Below, piece by piece: positions 62,049 through 64,000 of a stretch of DNA of 64,000 nt. The position numbers were made by a program, and so were the translations under genes. How positions within the stretch are numbered: the stretch's first letter is position 1; the number at the start of each line of letters is the position of its first letter. The stretch lies in NCBI RefSeq assembly GCF_028553805.1, contig NZ_CP067140.1, positions 3,100,001 through 3,164,000 on the forward strand. The letters run 5' to 3'. The stretch comes from Paracoccus saliphilus (lineage in GTDB: Bacteria > Pseudomonadota > Alphaproteobacteria > Rhodobacterales > Rhodobacteraceae). The notes beneath the pieces were generated by a model, which was given only the letters and a program-made list of their open reading frames with translations, was not told where the DNA came from and searched no databases.

Positions 62049-62879
62049 TCAGCCCTTGACGCCGGAAGAGATCATCACCGCCTCGGTCACCTTTTTCTGG
62101 AAGATCAGATAGGCGATGACCACCGGCGCAGCGGCCAGAAGCGCAACCGACATGATCCGCGCATAGGCCACGCCGAATGCGTCATTGACTTGGGTGATCC
62201 CGACCGGAATCGTCATCATGTCCTCGGTCGTGATGACAAGGAAGGGCCATAGGAACGAGTTCCAGGACATGATGAAGGTAATGATGCCAAGCGCGGTGGT
62301 AATCCCCCAGTTCAGCGGCAGATAGACGCGGAACAAGAGGGTATAATCCCCGCCGCCATCGAGGACGACGGCTTCCTTCATCTCCTTGGGGACGGCATCG
62401 AAGAACTGCTTGTAGACGATGATCACCACCGGCACGACAAGCTGCGGCAGGATGATCCCACCCCATTTATTGATCAAACCAAGATCGTTCATCAGCACGA
62501 ATTGCGGCACCACCAGCGCCTGCGCCGGAACCATGAAACTGGCCAGAACGATGCCGTAAAGCAGCCTGCGGCCCGGAAATTCCATCTGGCTCAGCGCATA
62601 GGCGCACATCATGCCGGTGACCAGCACGATCAGGGTGATGAGAACCGAGGTGCCGATGGAGTTGATATACCAGTCGATCAGGCTGGTGTTGAACAGCGCA
62701 TCCACATAGGAGCTGATATTGAACTCGTCCGGCAGCAGCCCCGCCCCCTCGGACACCACCCGGTCCTCCGAGCGGATCGAGGTGACAAAGGCCCAGTAGA
62801 GCGGAAAGACCCAGATGATCCCCGCCACAAGGGTGATGCAGGTCAGGGCGATATTCTCGACGCGGCGCTGGTGGTTCAT
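62049..62879 (-). CDS. Carbohydrate ABC transporter permease, MalG-type
   Basis: The 276-residue permease has six helices and the coupling loop EAVVLDGGGDYTLLFRVYLP of the MalG/UgpE family. It ends AVMISSGVKG, a typical C-terminus for this group. It forms a heterodimer with the MalF-type permease encoded just upstream, with which it overlaps by four bases. The ligand may be a sugar, polyol or glycerol phosphate. Confidence 0.92.
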   Translation of the reverse strand: MNHQRRVENIALTCITLVAGIIWVFPLYWAFVTSIRSEDRVVSEGAGLLPDEFNISSYVDALFNTSLIDWYINSIGTSVLITLIVLVTGMMCAYALSQMEFPGRRLLYGIVLASFMVPAQALVVPQFVLMNDLGLINKWGGIILPQLVVPVVIIVYKQFFDAVPKEMKEAVVLDGGGDYTLLFRVYLPLNWGITTALGIITFIMSWNSFLWPFLVITTEDMMTIPVGITQVNDAFGVAYARIMSVALLAAAPVVIAYLIFQKKVTEAVMISSGVKG

Positions 62880-63763
62880 TTGCCTTTCCCTCCGATGCGC
62901 AGGATCTGAAATTGCAGGACAGAGATCACCACGATCAGCAGGAACAGAACCAGCGAGATCGCCGCCGCGTAGCCGCCGTGATTAAGCTGGAAAGCCTCGC
63001 GATAGACCATCAGCAGCAAGACGTAACTGGAGTTGAAGGGTCCGCCCTCGGATAGCAGGTAGATCTGGTCGAAGATTTTCAATTGCAGGATCAGTTGCAG
63101 CGTCAGCACCAGTGCCGTCACCGGCCACAGAAGCGGCCATGTGATCCGCCAGAACAATTGCCGCCTCGTGGCGCCGTCAAGCGCGGCAGCTTCGTAGAGT
63201 TCGGTGGGGATATTGCGCAGACCGGCAAGGAACAGCAGCACGTTGAACCCATTGGTCCACCAGATGGTCACGGTGGCGACGGTGGGCATGACCCAATTTG
63301 GATTCTTGAAGACCGGCACGGATTTACCGGTAAAGAACTCGATGACGGGTTGCAGGATCCCGAACTGGAAATCCAGCATCCAGGCCCAGATCTGCGTGAC
63401 CACGGATACCGGCAGCACATAAGGCGTGAAGAACATCACCAGCACCAGCGCCTGCATCCGCCCCGACAGGCGGTTCACGGCCAACGCGATGCCAAGCGCG
63501 ATCACCGTGGTCGGGATCACCGTCAACAGCACGAAATAGCCGTTATTGACAACCGAGGTATAGAACAGCTTGTCCGAGAAAAGCCGGATGTAATTGTCCA
63601 GCCCGATCCACTCTCCCCCGCCGATCAGCGGCGCGTTGGTAAAGCTCATCCGGACGACCTCGACCACCGGATAGGCAAAGACCAGCGCGAAGATCGCCAC
63701 GAATGGCAGGATCAGTGAAACGGCCACCAGCCTGTGCCGCGCCTTGTTCCGGATCATCGCCAT
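62876..63763 (-). CDS. Carbohydrate ABC transporter permease, MalF-type
   Basis: The 295-residue permease has six helices, the N-terminal LVAVSLILPFVAIFALVFAYP and the coupling loop YEAAALDGATRRQLFWRITWP of UgpA/MalF relatives. The start may be the ATG at 63763 or the one two codons later. The binding-protein gene lies upstream and continues past the window end. No ATPase gene is visible in the window. Confidence 0.92.
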   Translation of the reverse strand: MAMIRNKARHRLVAVSLILPFVAIFALVFAYPVVEVVRMSFTNAPLIGGGEWIGLDNYIRLFSDKLFYTSVVNNGYFVLLTVIPTTVIALGIALAVNRLSGRMQALVLVMFFTPYVLPVSVVTQIWAWMLDFQFGILQPVIEFFTGKSVPVFKNPNWVMPTVATVTIWWTNGFNVLLFLAGLRNIPTELYEAAALDGATRRQLFWRITWPLLWPVTALVLTLQLILQLKIFDQIYLLSEGGPFNSSYVLLLMVYREAFQLNHGGYAAAISLVLFLLIVVISVLQFQILRIGGKGK

Positions 63764-63792
63764 GTTCTACCCCATACCCCTTGCCAATGCGG

Positions 63793-63817
63793 CCCCCGCA
63801 CGCGGTGCGCGCGGGGG
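63793..63817 (-). terminator. Hairpin between sugar-binding-protein and permease genes
   Basis: CCCCCGC pairs with GCGGGGG over 7 bp, followed by an A-C mismatch and three more pairs around loop GGT. It starts about 8 bp after the binding-protein stop and resembles the other four hairpins of its kind in the window. Confidence 0.65.
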
Positions 63818-63824
63818 TAATCAG

Positions 63825-64000
63825 TCAGTTCATGCGGCTTTGCAGTTCCGATTTCACCTGCTCGACAGCCTCTTCGGGCGACATGTAGCCGTGCATGGCG
63901 GGCGAGATGATGTTCTCTGCCGCGTCATAGGCGGGAGAGGCGACACCGGCGACTTCGCTGCGCGGATCGTAGGTCGCCCGGTCGGCCAGCGTCGCATAGG
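63825..64000 (-). CDS. Sugar ABC transporter substrate-binding protein (C-terminus only)
   Basis: The last 57-58 residues are visible, ending ISPAMHGYMSPEEAVEQVKS and a short tail. This is the characteristic C-terminal helix of family-1 extracellular binding proteins (segment with SPEEAVEQ). The N-terminus lies beyond base 64000. It is the first known gene of the transport operon that includes both permeases. Confidence 0.8.
   Translation of the reverse strand, partial: YATLADRATYDPRSEVAGVASPAYDAAENIISPAMHGYMSPEEAVEQVKSELQSRMN

Overview
The window looks like chromosomal DNA of a high-GC alphaproteobacterium of the Rhodobacteraceae, most like Paracoccus. This is a judgement from gene content, not a measured assignment. 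The signs are a PstA with a long N-terminal extension and the order pstSCAB-phoU-phoB, a PutA lacking its DNA-binding domain beside an Lrp-type PutR, a UPF0314 protein, several TRAP transporters, a GcvT-fused dimethylglycine-dehydrogenase-like enzyme, and a GC-rich intergenic repeat ending in a GAAGAAG run. I see no rRNA, tRNA, insertion sequence, prophage or CRISPR array.

Region 1 (1-10.7 kb): an ABHD10-like hydrolase fragment, thrS, a cold-shock protein, an acyl-CoA ligase overlapping a FrnE-like DsbA-family protein, UPF0314, the FAD/GcvT N-demethylase flanked by two copies of the repeat, then TetR, a PaaI-like thioesterase and IclR.

Region 2 (10.8-37 kb) is a large acyl-CoA catabolism locus. 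It has two complete TRAP transporters (DctPQM and TAXI plus fused permease), a thiolase, three acyl-CoA dehydrogenases, two medium-chain reductases, a MaoC hydratase, two crotonases, a CoA ligase, a stand-alone 3-hydroxyacyl-CoA dehydrogenase, two SDRs, a TesB thioesterase, a MATE exporter and an ACAD10/11-type aminoglycoside-phosphotransferase-like kinase. Seven copies of a palindrome close to CTGACAACTGTCAG lie in its promoters. In four of them a TTGAC(A/C)-N17/18-TAT promoter runs directly into the palindrome. I read this as one repressor regulon, and the local TetR, which carries a copy upstream of itself, is the first candidate.

Region 3 (37-48 kb): a secreted NUP-family protein, a GSCFA protein, the phosphate operon pstSCAB-phoU-phoB with a four-repeat Pho box array, and a divergent polar amino acid ABC transporter.

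Region 4 (48-55 kb): a TetR regulator, an N-methylproline-demethylase-like flavoprotein, PutR and PutA. Together these suggest conversion of N-methylated proline to proline and then glutamate.

Region 5 (55-61 kb): a block of small conserved proteins around a Crp/Fnr regulator, plus a transglutaminase-like protein, a second cold-shock protein, DUF982 and a fatty-acid desaturase. Its content resembles Rhizobiales stress-associated genes.

Region 6 (61-64 kb): a GntR/FCD regulator convergent with a sugar ABC transporter that runs off the window.

A pattern across regions: all five junctions from a solute-binding-protein gene to its permease gene (TRAP DctP, TRAP TAXI, PstS, amino acid ABC, sugar ABC) carry a GC-rich hairpin. 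Four are perfect stems and one has a single mismatch. They suggest a general way of making more binding protein than permease.
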